The notes: generated from the sequence alone by a model not told the origin. A DNA stretch of 64,000 nucleotides from Virgibacillus_O xinjiangensis (GCF_042643145.1 NZ_JBHRSA010000003.1:62001-126000), one strand, 5' to 3'. Shown: positions 17,454-26,733, counted from the stretch's first letter. A program made the numbers and translations.

Positions 17454-17756
17454 ATGGATGAATTTCTGCATGAACACCCGATTACCCCCCGTACGGACGC
17501 TGAAAAGCAGCAGGTAGTTAACCGGCTGAAGCGGATTGAAGGACAGGTACGGGGGATCCAGAAAATGGTCGAAGATGATCGTTATTGTGTCGACATCCTG
17601 GTCCAGATCAGTGCGATAAATGCTGCGTTGAAAAAGGTTGGATTCACCGTTGCAGAACGCCATGCAAAACACTGTGTCAGCCATGCAGTGCAATCCGGGG
17701 AAGGCGAAGCAGCGATTGATGAGCTTCTCCAGGTTATGAAACAGTTCTCCAAGTAA
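17454..17756 (+). CDS. csoR: Copper-sensing transcriptional repressor CsoR
   Basis: A 100-residue DUF156 helical repressor. The Cu(I) ligands C45, H70 and C74 are all present (RYCVDIL and ERHAKHC), with numbering that agrees with B. subtilis CsoR as I recall it. It represses the csoR-copA-copZ operon and releases DNA when Cu(I) binds. I chose ATG 17454, served by AAGGGAAGTG; the GTG at 17445 falls inside that site. copA starts 13 bases after its stop. Confidence 0.94.
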   Translation: MDEFLHEHPITPRTDAEKQQVVNRLKRIEGQVRGIQKMVEDDRYCVDILVQISAINAALKKVGFTVAERHAKHCVSHAVQSGEGEAAIDELLQVMKQFSK

Positions 17757-17769
17757 AGGAGGGAAAGAA

Positions 17770-20154
17770 ATGAGCGAAGCAAAACATATGGATATCGGTG
17801 TGACGGGCATGACATGTGCTGCCTGTTCCACCAGGGTTGAAAAAGTGCTGAACAAGATGGAGGGTGTCGATGCCCAGGTCAACTTGACGACAGAGAAGGC
17901 GAGCATCGACTACCAGCCAGAAGAAGTATCTGTAGAGGACATCACGAACCGGATAGAGAAGCTTGGATACGGTGTCCAGACAGAGAAAGTGGAATTCGAT
18001 GTGACAGGCATGACTTGTGCCGCTTGTTCTAGCCGGATTGAAAAGGTGCTGAATAAGCAGGAAGGCATCAGCCAAGCAAGTGTGAACCTTGCTTCGGAAA
18101 GTGCCTCGATTGAATATAATCCGGGGATGGTGGAGGAAGCAGACATTATCGGAAGGATTCAAAAGCTCGGCTATGATGCCAAGCCGAAAGCGGATAAAGC
18201 AGAAAAACAATCACAAAAAGAGAAACAGCTGCAGCGGATGAAACAGAAATTGATCGCCTCGGCCATCTTGACGCTTCCATTGCTGATTACCATGCTTGAC
18301 CATCTGTTCGGCATAGCATTACCGGGCATTCTGATGAATCCTTGGTTTCAGTTGGTTCTTGCTACACCGATCCAATTTGGCATCGGCTGGCAGTTTTATA
18401 TAGGAGCATACAAAAATCTCCGAAGCGGTGGTGCCAATATGGATGTGCTGGTGGCGCTCGGTACCAGTGCAGCGTATTTTTACAGCCTTTATGAAGCATT
18501 CCGAACCATCGGGAATCCCGGCTATATGCCGCATTTATATTTTGAAACAAGTGCCATCATCATTACCCTGATCCTTTTCGGCAAGTATTTGGAAATGACG
18601 GCAAAAGGAAGGACGACGATGGCCATTTCCAAACTCCTCAATCTCCAGGCTAAACAGGCGCGTGTCATCAGGGACGGGGAAGAAGTGATGGTCCCGGTGG
18701 AAGAGGTTGCGGTCGGTGACCGGCTTCTCATCAAGCCAGGCGAGAAGATACCCGTGGATGGTATCGTAGTAAAGGGCAGGACATCGGTGGATGAGTCCAT
18801 GTTGACCGGTGAGTCCATCCCGATCGAGAAGGACGAACAGGCGGCCGTCATCGGTTCGACACTCAATAAGAATGGCAGCATTGAAATGGAAGCGACCAAG
18901 GTCGGCAAGGATACGGCACTTGCCTCCATTGTCAAAGCAGTAGAGGATGCGCAAGGTTCCAAAGCACCAATCCAGCGGCTGGCCGATATCATCTCCGGCT
19001 ATTTTGTACCCATTGTTGTCGGCATAGCTTTCGTCACGTTTCTCATTTGGATCACCTTGGTGTCGCCTGGCAATGTGGAGCCTGCCCTGGTAGCCGCCAT
19101 TGCAGTCCTAGTGATTGCCTGCCCATGTGCCCTCGGGTTGGCTACGCCGACTTCCATCATGGTCGGGACCGGCAAAGGCGCTGAGTCGGGCATCTTGTTC
19201 AAAGGCGGAGAACATTTGGAACGCACCCATCAGCTGGATGTCATTGTGCTGGATAAAACAGGTACCATAACACGTGGGAAGCCGGAAGTGACGGATTTTA
19301 CGGCAGATGAAGAAACATTGAGGCTGCTGGCAAGTGCCGAAAAAGGCTCCGAGCATCCATTGGCAGAAGCGATTGTGGCCTATGCAGCAGAGCAGGATTT
19401 GAAATTGGCAGAAGCCGAGGCATTTCAAGCAGTACCCGGCCACGGTATCGAAGCAGTGATTTCCGGTAAGCGTGTGCTTGTCGGGAATAGAAAGCTGCTG
19501 GCCGAACATGGCATTCCGACCGATGATGCAGAAAGTGAGCTTACCATGTATGAAATAGATGGAAAAACGGCGATGCTGATAGCTGTGGACGATGTTTTTC
19601 AAGGAATTGTCGCTGTAGCGGATACTATCAAAGATACGGCTCCTGAAGCTGTCCGGCAATTGCAGGAGCAGGGACTGCGGGTGGTGATGCTGACCGGGGA
19701 CAATGAACGGACAGCCAATGCCATCGCCGGCCAGGTCGGAATAGACCAGGTGATCGCGCAAGTCCTGCCGAATGAAAAAGCGGACAAAGTCAAAGAAATC
19801 CAGCTCGAGGGCAAGAAGGTAGCCATGGTCGGGGATGGCGTGAATGACGCTCCAGCGCTCGCTGTAGCAGATATCGGTATTGCCATCGGCACCGGTACAG
19901 AGGTTGCCATTGAAGCAGCCGACGTCACCATATTGGGCGGTGAGCTGCTACTGATTCCAAAGGCTATCAGGCTCAGCCATTCGACGATCAAGAATATCCG
20001 CCAAAATCTGTTCTGGGCCTTCGCCTATAACAGTGCAGGCATTCCGATTGCTGCGTTGGGGTTGCTGGCTCCATGGGTTGCCGGTGGTGCCATGGCGCTC
20101 AGTTCTGTCAGTGTAGTTACTAACTCCCTTCGATTGAAGCGGGTTAAAATATAA
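17770..20154 (+). CDS. copA: Cu(I)-exporting P1B-type ATPase CopA
   Basis: Exports cytosolic Cu(I). The protein of 794 residues has two N-terminal HMA domains (GMTCAAC at 13-19 and 80-86), the membrane metal site CPC at 451-453, the phosphorylated Asp495 in DKTGTITRG, SEHPLAEA, TGDN and GDGVNDAPALA. The last two helices carry the YN and MALSSVSVV signatures of the Cu(I) class. AAAGGAGGG precedes the ATG. It forms one operon with csoR and copZ. Confidence 0.97.
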   Translation: MSEAKHMDIGVTGMTCAACSTRVEKVLNKMEGVDAQVNLTTEKASIDYQPEEVSVEDITNRIEKLGYGVQTEKVEFDVTGMTCAACSSRIEKVLNKQEGISQASVNLASESASIEYNPGMVEEADIIGRIQKLGYDAKPKADKAEKQSQKEKQLQRMKQKLIASAILTLPLLITMLDHLFGIALPGILMNPWFQLVLATPIQFGIGWQFYIGAYKNLRSGGANMDVLVALGTSAAYFYSLYEAFRTIGNPGYMPHLYFETSAIIITLILFGKYLEMTAKGRTTMAISKLLNLQAKQARVIRDGEEVMVPVEEVAVGDRLLIKPGEKIPVDGIVVKGRTSVDESMLTGESIPIEKDEQAAVIGSTLNKNGSIEMEATKVGKDTALASIVKAVEDAQGSKAPIQRLADIISGYFVPIVVGIAFVTFLIWITLVSPGNVEPALVAAIAVLVIACPCALGLATPTSIMVGTGKGAESGILFKGGEHLERTHQLDVIVLDKTGTITRGKPEVTDFTADEETLRLLASAEKGSEHPLAEAIVAYAAEQDLKLAEAEAFQAVPGHGIEAVISGKRVLVGNRKLLAEHGIPTDDAESELTMYEIDGKTAMLIAVDDVFQGIVAVADTIKDTAPEAVRQLQEQGLRVVMLTGDNERTANAIAGQVGIDQVIAQVLPNEKADKVKEIQLEGKKVAMVGDGVNDAPALAVADIGIAIGTGTEVAIEAADVTILGGELLLIPKAIRLSHSTIKNIRQNLFWAFAYNSAGIPIAALGLLAPWVAGGAMALSSVSVVTNSLRLKRVKI

Positions 20155-20178
20155 TAGAAAAGAAAAGGGGAAATAGAC

Positions 20179-20382
20179 ATGGAAACAACATTGGATGTAA
20201 AAGGAATGACATGTGGCCACTGCAAGATGTCTGTAGAAGGAGCGTTGAAAGAATTGGATGGCGTCCAAAGCGCAGAAGTCGATCTTGCCAGTGGCAAAGT
20301 GACGGTTACGCATGAAGAAGGCAAAGTTACCAAGGAAGACATGCGTGAAGCAGTAGAAGATCAAGGCTATGATGTAGCATAA
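20179..20382 (+). CDS. copZ: Copper chaperone CopZ
   Basis: A 67-residue HMA-fold chaperone with the Cu(I) motif GMTCGHCKMSVE near residues 10-21. It delivers Cu(I) to CopA and probably to CsoR or the storage protein. It lies 24 bases after copA behind AAAAGGGGAA and is followed by a strong terminator. Confidence 0.95.
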   Translation: METTLDVKGMTCGHCKMSVEGALKELDGVQSAEVDLASGKVTVTHEEGKVTKEDMREAVEDQGYDVA

Positions 20383-20386
20383 TAGG

Positions 20387-20416
20387 AAGCCGGTCCCTCC
20401 AGGGGTCCGGCTTTTT
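20387..20416 (+). terminator. Terminator of csoR-copA-copZ
   Basis: AAGCCGG pairs with CCGGCTT, with an inner CCCT/AGGGG pairing, followed by a run of T. Confidence 0.85.
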
Positions 20417-20450
20417 ATGAGGAAAAGAAAAGCTGGATGGAGGGTTGAAG

Positions 20451-21047
20451 ATGGGTACCTACTTCCCCAAATTATATGATCCGCTGATGAAACCACTAGA
20501 ACAGAAATATTTAGGAAAGCTCCGCAGTAAGCTGTTATCCGGCCGTACAGGGACCATCCTGGAGGTCGGTTCAGGGACAGGATTGAATTTTCCTTATTAT
20601 GACAGAGCTGATACAGTGATTGCCGTGGAACCTGACGATACTATGAGAGAGAAATCATTGGCAAGAGTGGAGGAAGCGAACGTTCCTATTCAATTGCTGA
20701 AAGCAGATGCTGAGCATTTGCCATTCGAAGACAACACGTTTGATGTTGTTGCAGCTACCCTGGTATTCTGCACCATACCGAAGCCGGATAAAGCGCTTCA
20801 AGAAATCGGCAGGGTGTGCAAACCAGGAGCACCGATTCTTTTTTTGGAGCATGTGAAAGTGGAAGGACACTTGGGATATCTGCAGGATTGGTTGACACCG
20901 GTATGGAAAAAGTTGTGTGATGGCTGTCACTTGAACAGGGACACATACACCATGGTGAAAAACCATTTCCATATCACTCAAGTGGAGTCCTTCCTGAAGA
21001 ATATATTTCTCGTAATAGAGGCCATGAACGAGAAAAATCAAGCCTGA
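20451..21047 (+). CDS. Class I SAM-dependent methyltransferase
   Basis: A 198-residue Rossmann methyltransferase. Motif I is LEVGSGTGLNFPYY near residue 35; an acidic residue follows in IAVEPDD, and AEHLPFEDNTFDVV marks the catalytic face. It belongs to the broad UbiE/Methyltransf_11 group; its substrate cannot be inferred. The ATG at 20451 fits GGAGGG at 20439-20444 better than the TTG at 20445. It follows the copper operon terminator and is likely expressed on its own. Confidence 0.85.
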   Translation: MGTYFPKLYDPLMKPLEQKYLGKLRSKLLSGRTGTILEVGSGTGLNFPYYDRADTVIAVEPDDTMREKSLARVEEANVPIQLLKADAEHLPFEDNTFDVVAATLVFCTIPKPDKALQEIGRVCKPGAPILFLEHVKVEGHLGYLQDWLTPVWKKLCDGCHLNRDTYTMVKNHFHITQVESFLKNIFLVIEAMNEKNQA

Positions 21048-21276
21048 GGTACGGATATGATACATCCATTATCTTCAGCTTGTCCTCCTGGAAGTTCGAC
21101 AAAAAATCTATTTTGTTGCACATAGAGGTACACTGCAATTTGTAATAAATGTAGCTCAAAAATTCATAGGGACGATTTTTCTTGATTTGGCGGGCATCCG
21201 CACGAACAGAAATGTATAATTTCTAATAAGTATAGAAATAAATAAGAATATGTTATAAAGTATAGGAGAAGAACAA

Positions 21277-21315
21277 ATGGTGACAAAAATCAAAGGAGAG
21301 TTTATACGGCAATGA
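21277..21315 (+). CDS. Short leader ORF coupled to the next small gene
   Basis: Twelve codons (MVTKIKGEFIRQ) start behind AGGAGAAG and stop in TGA at 21313-21315, which overlaps the ATG of the next ORF in the form ATGA. The ribosome site of the downstream gene (AAAGGAGAG) lies inside this ORF. It may act only to couple translation. Confidence 0.45.
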   Translation: MVTKIKGEFIRQ

Positions 21316-21479
21316 GTGGGTATTGTATCACGTATCAGACAGATGAAGGTCTGATCAGAAGGACGGTCGTCCAGGCGGAAAGCAAGCAGGAAGCACATGA
21401 AATCGCCAGCAAACAGCTGGAAGACAGCAATGTCTTGTACGCCCAAGAAGAAGATTATTACCTGGATGCCTTTCTATAG
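21312..21479 (+). CDS. Conserved-looking small protein of unknown function
   Basis: A 55-residue soluble, acidic protein beginning MSGYCITYQTDEG, with a central helix rich in Gln/Glu/Ala (QAESKQEAHEIASKQ). I do not recognise its family. The start overlaps the stop of a 12-codon leader, and AAAGGAGAG sits 13 bases upstream. A textbook terminator follows, which supports it as a real gene. Confidence 0.65.
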   Translation: MSGYCITYQTDEGLIRRTVVQAESKQEAHEIASKQLEDSNVLYAQEEDYYLDAFL

Positions 21480-21483
21480 GAAG

Positions 21484-21521
21484 AAAGCAGGTCGCCCCTA
21501 AGAGGTCGACCTGCTTTTTTT
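21484..21521 (+). terminator. Terminator after the 55-residue ORF
   Basis: AAAGCAGGTCG pairs with CGACCTGCTTT and runs into seven T. It lies between convergent genes and can serve both. Confidence 0.88.
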
Positions 21522-21547
21522 CTGAATCCTGTTCTAGAATCCTGGTA

Positions 21548-23287
21548 TCATACCAATTTGGTTTTTTCTGGTGCTTTTACCAATTGGCCATCCGTCTCAA
21601 GGAATTGCTGGATGCCTTCTGCTGCTCGGTAGGCTAGCGCGCCGACGGTTCCGGTCGGATTGTAGCCGCCGTTATGGGCAAAGGCGGAAGCTCCTACGAC
21701 AAATACATTATCATGATCCCACATCTGCAGGTAGTTGTTGACCGCAGAAGTTTCCGGATCTCCTCCCATGATTACACCGCCCGTGTTATGAGTGGTCTGG
21801 TATGGGACAATATCATAATGCTCCGGCATGCTCTTTTTCTCTACTGTATCGGCGCCCATTTCTTTCATGATTTCGGCAGCCCGGTCCGACAAGTGCTCAT
21901 GCAATTTACGGTCTTGTTCCGTAAAGTCATAGTTCAAGCGGAGTAGTGGATTACCATGTACATCGGTATAGGTTGGGTCCAAGTCCATATAGTTGTCCTT
22001 ATGCGGCATGGAAGCTCCTTGTGCCCCAATGGAAAGAGCACGGTTGAAATAATGCAGGGATTTGGCCTTGAATTCCGCTCCCCAAGATGGAGTATCATTA
22101 GGTACTGGGTTATTGGCAATCGGCCGGCGACCGGTTTGGGTGATAGACATGACACCGCCATGGATGAAATCCAAGTCGGAATGGTCGAAGTTATCTCCGT
22201 TATAATCGTCAACAGATGCACCCAGGGCTCCGGCACCCATGAACGTGTTGAATTTCTCTTCTTCAAAATAGCCTGTCGCTCCAGGAAGGATCTGGTAGCA
22301 GTAATTCTTGCCGATCACTCCTGTTCCTGTTTCCGGATCATACGGTTCACCCAATCCGGATTGCAGAAGTAGCCGGGTATTGTTCATTACATAACTAGTC
22401 ATCACGACAACATCTGCAGGTTGGATGAATTCTTCACCGGATTTCAAGTCGACGTACCGTACGCCCGTTGCTCTGCCGCCTTCTTTGATGACTTCTACGA
22501 CATCGGCATCTGTGCGCAGTTCGAAATTCCCTGTCTCCTGTGCAGTAGGAATCACCGTCACATTTGGAGTCGACTTGGCTCCATATTCGCAGCCGAACCG
22601 CTCACAGAACCCGCAGTACTGGCAGGCATTGATCTGCTGGCCATCCGGATTCTCGTAATTCTCGGAAAGGTTCGCCGACGGCATCTGGAATGGATGCAGC
22701 CCCAAATTGCTGGCCGCCTTTTTGAATCGGTCCAGGAGTGGGGTGCTTTTCATCGGCGGTGTTGGATAATCATTGCTGCGTGGGGCGCCCATTGGGTTTT
22801 CCTCTCCGCTGATTCCTGCTGTCTGTTCATATTGGTAGAAATACGGCTCCAGTTCCTCATAGGTGATCCCCCAGTCCTGGAGGGTATATTCGCTGCCCAG
22901 TTTGTTTTCCCCATATCTCTCATCGGTCATGGATTTGATCTGCAGGTCATAGGGCAGGAAACGCCAGGTCTGGCCGTTCCAGTGAACACCTGCACCGCCG
23001 ACACCTTCGCCTGGGAGGAAAGATCCCCACTGTCTTATCGGCAATGCCCGCTCATCTCTGTTATTACGGAAAGTCAGCGTCTCCCTAGATGCATCTTGCA
23101 TGAGCCCGAGACGGATCGCGTAACGATACTCATCGTGGATCATCTGGAAATCCTCGGTGGACCGGTTTTGTCCGCGTTCCAGTCCGACCACCTGGGTTCC
23201 TTGCTTAGCCAATTCGGCTGCTATGATGCCGCCTGTCCAGCCGACACCAACGGTAACTACTTGGACTTTATCCAAAGTGGTTGCCAT
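21548..23287 (-). CDS. GMC-family FAD oxidoreductase (gluconate dehydrogenase large-subunit type)
   Basis: A 579-residue flavoprotein. The FAD site is near residues 10-40, though the expected GxGxxG reads VGVGWTGGIIA. The GMC C-terminal domain has HNTGGVIMGGDPETSAVN and ends with SAFAHNGGYNPTGTVGALA. A cysteine cluster CQYCGFCERFGC (near residue 220) resembles the Fe-S site of membrane-bound gluconate- or fructose-dehydrogenase large subunits. The gene for a subunit-3-like Tat protein lies directly upstream, so the two probably form an exported complex oxidising a sugar acid or polyol. The substrate is unknown. Confidence 0.88.
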   Translation of the reverse strand: MATTLDKVQVVTVGVGWTGGIIAAELAKQGTQVVGLERGQNRSTEDFQMIHDEYRYAIRLGLMQDASRETLTFRNNRDERALPIRQWGSFLPGEGVGGAGVHWNGQTWRFLPYDLQIKSMTDERYGENKLGSEYTLQDWGITYEELEPYFYQYEQTAGISGEENPMGAPRSNDYPTPPMKSTPLLDRFKKAASNLGLHPFQMPSANLSENYENPDGQQINACQYCGFCERFGCEYGAKSTPNVTVIPTAQETGNFELRTDADVVEVIKEGGRATGVRYVDLKSGEEFIQPADVVVMTSYVMNNTRLLLQSGLGEPYDPETGTGVIGKNYCYQILPGATGYFEEEKFNTFMGAGALGASVDDYNGDNFDHSDLDFIHGGVMSITQTGRRPIANNPVPNDTPSWGAEFKAKSLHYFNRALSIGAQGASMPHKDNYMDLDPTYTDVHGNPLLRLNYDFTEQDRKLHEHLSDRAAEIMKEMGADTVEKKSMPEHYDIVPYQTTHNTGGVIMGGDPETSAVNNYLQMWDHDNVFVVGASAFAHNGGYNPTGTVGALAYRAAEGIQQFLETDGQLVKAPEKTKLV

Positions 23288-23316
23288 ATGTATCCTCCTT
23301 TATCTACGTTTTTTGT

Positions 23317-24066
23317 TTAATCTAATTGGCTTTGCAATGCCTGTGGTTCGATTTCTACAAATTCTTCACTGTCAATCTGGTTCAGATAGCTCATCTGATG
23401 GCCTGGGAACTCTTTCATTTTCCACCCTTCCATGTCATCATTTCCGTTGTAGAGTGGATCGGCATAGGCGCCCGCAATGGTCGCAGAACGCAGCAATTCG
23501 AAAAAGTCGCTGCTGGTCACGCCTTTCAGATTCACTTCGTTATTTTCAAATTTCTGCAAGATCTTATCCTGCTGCTCTCCTTCGAGCTCTGTGAATGATG
23601 CGTTATGAGCTGAATTGCTCTGCCGTTCAAGCGCCCGGATTCCTTCCATGAATATTTCCTTGCGTTTCAGCCTGGATTGGTACCCTTGATAATCGGTACC
23701 AGGATAGAATGGCCCTTGCATGTATTCTTTTTCATTATTTCCATAGCTTCCGGCTAGCTGGTGGTCAATGAAGTAAGGGACTCCCAATCCGATGGCCCCA
23801 GGGCCGTTATCATCCTCCGGGAATATACGTTCAGAAGCTGCACTCAGCACGTTGAAATCTTTTTGCCTGGTGAAGAACATGAGTGCCCGTTGATGATTGG
23901 TCTGCTGCTCCTGAGGAGAAGTAGTCGCCTGTTGGGAATCATCTCCGATATTCACACCCAGCAGAGAACCAAGAAGTCCTCCACCGACGACACCGCCGGC
24001 GACATACCCGGAATTTTTCAGGAAACGGCGTCTGGACATATCTGTACCATTCTTTTGATCTGCCAA
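23317..24066 (-). CDS. Gluconate 2-dehydrogenase subunit 3 family protein (Tat signal)
   Basis: A 249-residue protein with a twin-arginine signal (MSRRRFLKNSGYVAGG) followed by a hydrophobic glycine-rich stretch. The body matches the subunit-3 family, which escorts and stabilises GMC-type large subunits. The start is TTG at 24066, six bases after GAAGGAGGG; Met 24030 in front of the RRR is possible. It is followed after 29 bases by the GMC gene. No cytochrome c subunit gene is adjacent, so the electron acceptor is open. Confidence 0.86.
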   Translation of the reverse strand: MADQKNGTDMSRRRFLKNSGYVAGGVVGGGLLGSLLGVNIGDDSQQATTSPQEQQTNHQRALMFFTRQKDFNVLSAASERIFPEDDNGPGAIGLGVPYFIDHQLAGSYGNNEKEYMQGPFYPGTDYQGYQSRLKRKEIFMEGIRALERQSNSAHNASFTELEGEQQDKILQKFENNEVNLKGVTSSDFFELLRSATIAGAYADPLYNGNDDMEGWKMKEFPGHQMSYLNQIDSEEFVEIEPQALQSQLD

Positions 24067-24301
24067 TGAATACCCTCCTTCGGTTGATTCGTGTCTTAGA
24101 TGTGTAGTACCCGGCAAAAATTGGAGATAAACGTACAATTTTAGAACAATTTGATGGAAACTGTTTATAGCAGGGGTGTTCAATTTCCTGTACAATGGTT
24201 ATCATTGGAAAGATACATAGGTAGGAAACTTGGGGTGGATGACTGCAATGGAGCAATAATTTCACCGGGTTTCATCCATACTACATGCAGAGGTGAGGAA
24301 T

Positions 24302-25477
24302 ATGTATAAATTGCTTTCACATAATGACTTGGATGGGGTGGGCTGCGGCATCGTAGCAAAACTTGCATTCGGCAAGGATGTGGATGTCCGGTACAACTCC
24401 GTTTCCAGTCTGGATCGTGAAGTGAAGTATTTTCTGGAGAATGGGGATAAAGACACGTTCCTATTCATCACCGACTTATCGGTGAATGAAGAAAATGAGC
24501 AGGCATTGGAAGCATTTTACCAATCCGGCGGGAAAGTGCAGATGATCGATCATCACAAGACGGCTCTGTCCCTCAATGCCTATGATTGGGCAGATGTCAC
24601 GGTAGAGAATGAGCACGGAAACCTGCAATCGGCAACTGCCCTGTTGTATGAACATCTGGTGGCAGAAGGTCATCTGGAACCTTCCGAGGGGATAGAGGAA
24701 TTCGTAGAACTGGTGCGCCAGTATGATACATGGGAATGGGAAGCAAATGACAACCAGAAGGCACAGCGGCTGAATGCGCTGTTTTTCCTTGTGTCGATCG
24801 ATGAATTTGAACAGACCATGCTGGAGCGGCTGGCAGAAAGTACTTCCTTCGACTTTGATGACTTCGAGAAAAGGCTGCTCGATATGGAAGAGAATAAAAT
24901 CCAGCGCTATATACGGAGAAAGCGCCGGCAGCTCATCCAGAAAAAAGTGGGCAGCCATTATGCAGGGATCGTCCATGCAGAATCCTACCATTCGGAATTG
25001 GGAAATCAGCTCGGCAAGGACTATCCCCATCTCGACTACATTGTCATCTTGAATATGGGCGGCAAACGGATGGGTTTCCGTACAATTCATGAGGATGTGG
25101 ATGTGTCGGAAGTCGCTGCCCAGTATGGTGGCGGGGGACATGCAAAGGCGGCCGGCAGCCTGATGACGGAAGAGGCTTTCCGGACATTTGTACAGGAGGC
25201 GTTCCCGCTGGAGCCGCTTCGTGAAGATGCATGGCGGAACCGCTATAACCGCAAGGCATCTTCCTTTGGCTCCCTATACCAGGACCGCAGTGACGCCCTT
25301 TATTTCGTGCACCCGCAGCAGGACGGACAGTGGGTGATTGATCGCAACTATAAGACAATGGATGGAACCTATCCGGATTTCTGGGAAGCGGAAAAAGCAC
25401 TCAAAAAAGAGCGGGAAGCCTGGCTGGTCAGAGATGATATGTTTGTCAGCTTCTTGATGAAACAGGCAAAGAAATAG
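24302..25477 (+). CDS. nrnB: DHH-family oligoribonuclease / nanoRNase NrnB
   Basis: A 391-residue phosphoesterase that degrades very short RNAs. The N-terminus has SHNDLDGVGCG, followed by metal-binding aspartates in FITDLSV and the DHH motif in MIDHHKTAL, and the DHHA1-type GGGGHAKAAGSL near residue 278. Length and motif order fit B. subtilis NrnB (YngD). ATG 24302 is preceded by AGAGGTGAGG; an in-frame GTG at 24293 lies inside that site. It stands alone, divergent from the gluconate-dehydrogenase-type pair. Confidence 0.88.
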   Translation: MYKLLSHNDLDGVGCGIVAKLAFGKDVDVRYNSVSSLDREVKYFLENGDKDTFLFITDLSVNEENEQALEAFYQSGGKVQMIDHHKTALSLNAYDWADVTVENEHGNLQSATALLYEHLVAEGHLEPSEGIEEFVELVRQYDTWEWEANDNQKAQRLNALFFLVSIDEFEQTMLERLAESTSFDFDDFEKRLLDMEENKIQRYIRRKRRQLIQKKVGSHYAGIVHAESYHSELGNQLGKDYPHLDYIVILNMGGKRMGFRTIHEDVDVSEVAAQYGGGGHAKAAGSLMTEEAFRTFVQEAFPLEPLREDAWRNRYNRKASSFGSLYQDRSDALYFVHPQQDGQWVIDRNYKTMDGTYPDFWEAEKALKKEREAWLVRDDMFVSFLMKQAKK

Positions 25478-25621
25478 CGTTTTGGTGGTGAGCTCGTCAT
25501 GGTTGTTGATGGGCTCCCTAGAATGATGATCATCAGCCGAACTCTTTGTGAACAACCGTAGTTGCTGGCCTGCTGATGATATACTTGGAGTGCAGGAAAA
25601 CCTATCTCCCGAGGGGGTATC

Positions 25622-26059
25622 ATGATGAGCAGAAGGATTCTTGTCGCATATGATGGTTCCGATTTGAGCAAGCAGGCGGTAGAAGAAGCAAAACAGCAGG
25701 CAGCCGTTTACGGGGAAACAGAAGCCCATGTCATTTGTGTGATTACACCGGCAGGACCAAGCACGAATTCAGCAATATCCCAGAGTATTGCCATGGAAGT
25801 GGCAGAGGAATTCCGGCCTGTATTGGAAGGAATCCGGAGTGAAATCGCCGCAGAAGACGTGGAAACAGTGGCAGATGTCATCCTTGACCATTCGCAGAAG
25901 AATGCGGGCGTCATGTTATGTGAGTATGCCGAAGATCATGATATGGACCTGATCATCATGGGAAGCCGGGGGCTTGGCGGGATGAAGCGACTGTTCCTTG
26001 GCAGTGTGAGCAATACAGTCGTCCATCATGCCCATTGCCAGGTTCTCATTGTGAAATAG
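25622..26059 (+). CDS. Universal stress protein, UspA family
   Basis: A 145-residue cytosolic protein with the Usp fold: ILVAYDGSDLSKQAVEEA at the N-terminus and the ATP-binding GSRGLGGMKRLFLGSVS pattern near the C-terminus, ending CQVLIVK. It is an ATP-binding stress protein of unknown partner. GAGGGGG precedes the double ATG, so Met 25625 could be the start. A strong terminator follows. Confidence 0.92.
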   Translation: MMSRRILVAYDGSDLSKQAVEEAKQQAAVYGETEAHVICVITPAGPSTNSAISQSIAMEVAEEFRPVLEGIRSEIAAEDVETVADVILDHSQKNAGVMLCEYAEDHDMDLIIMGSRGLGGMKRLFLGSVSNTVVHHAHCQVLIVK

Positions 26060-26062
26060 CAG

Positions 26063-26103
26063 AAAAAAAACCAGCCTTTTGCGGAAGAAGGCTGGTTTTT
26101 TTG
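26063..26103. terminator. Bidirectional terminator after usp
   Basis: AAACCAGCCTT pairs with AAGGCTGGTTT and has an A-run before and a T-run after it, so it can stop transcription from both convergent genes. Confidence 0.9.
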
Positions 26104-26105
26104 TC

Positions 26106-26666
26106 CTACTGTTTTCTTAAACAAGGTGCTGGTCTCTTGAAAGACGTTGCATGGAAGATAAGATGGGAAAGAATATACAGCATCGTGTAGATGGGCAGCG
26201 AATAGAAGTGATGCCACCCCAGTTGTACATATAATCCCATCCAGATGAAGAGAGGCTCGCCGACAAAGGAGGTAAGCAACCCGAAAGTGACTGCTTTTGA
26301 AAGCAGGGAGAACCTGGGCACAAGAAGCAACAGCATCACAGTGACTGGCATCAGCGTATTATTCCAAGGAAGAAAGCCATGGAAGAATGGAGTCACTTGA
26401 TAAGGATAATACCAAAATCCGCAAGCAAGGCCGACCAAATCAAGGACCGTGGAGAGGAGCATGATGAAAAAACCGACCGTAAGCAGGCGCATCGTACTCT
26501 CCCTAGGCCGGAAAAACCACCAGAGCAACCAGGGGAGAAGGGAGAGCGCTACACTGATCCACCAGTGCCAGCTGAACAGGATTTCCTGACTCCAGAAAAA
26601 TAGATGATTTTGTGACAACTGCGATAATTCATTATATAATATGCCTGCTTCTTTTTTCACCTCCAT
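26106..26666 (-). CDS. CBO0543-type multi-helix membrane protein (first of a divergent pair)
   Basis: A 186-residue protein of about five or six membrane helices with aromatic-rich segments (SWHWWISVAL, LPWLLWWFF) and the motif ACGFWYYPYQVTPF. It resembles the small CBO0543 membrane family of spore formers; its role is unknown. The start at 26666 is set by AAAAGGAGG eight bases upstream. It is divergent from a related gene at 26734, and the two promoters must share 67 bases. Confidence 0.75.
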   Translation of the reverse strand: MEVKKEAGILYNELSQLSQNHLFFWSQEILFSWHWWISVALSLLPWLLWWFFRPRESTMRLLTVGFFIMLLSTVLDLVGLACGFWYYPYQVTPFFHGFLPWNNTLMPVTVMLLLLVPRFSLLSKAVTFGLLTSFVGEPLFIWMGLYVQLGWHHFYSLPIYTMLYILSHLIFHATSFKRPAPCLRKQ

Positions 26667-26733
26667 GATTGGCCTCCTTTTTATCCTAGGGTTTCCCATT
26701 TTCTCCATAATGATGTACATAAAGGAGGGGAAG

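Noticed and set aside
22421..23320. 299-codon plus-strand frame opposite the GMC gene
   Set aside because: Antisense shadow of a well-supported gene; composition and lack of any domain argue against coding.
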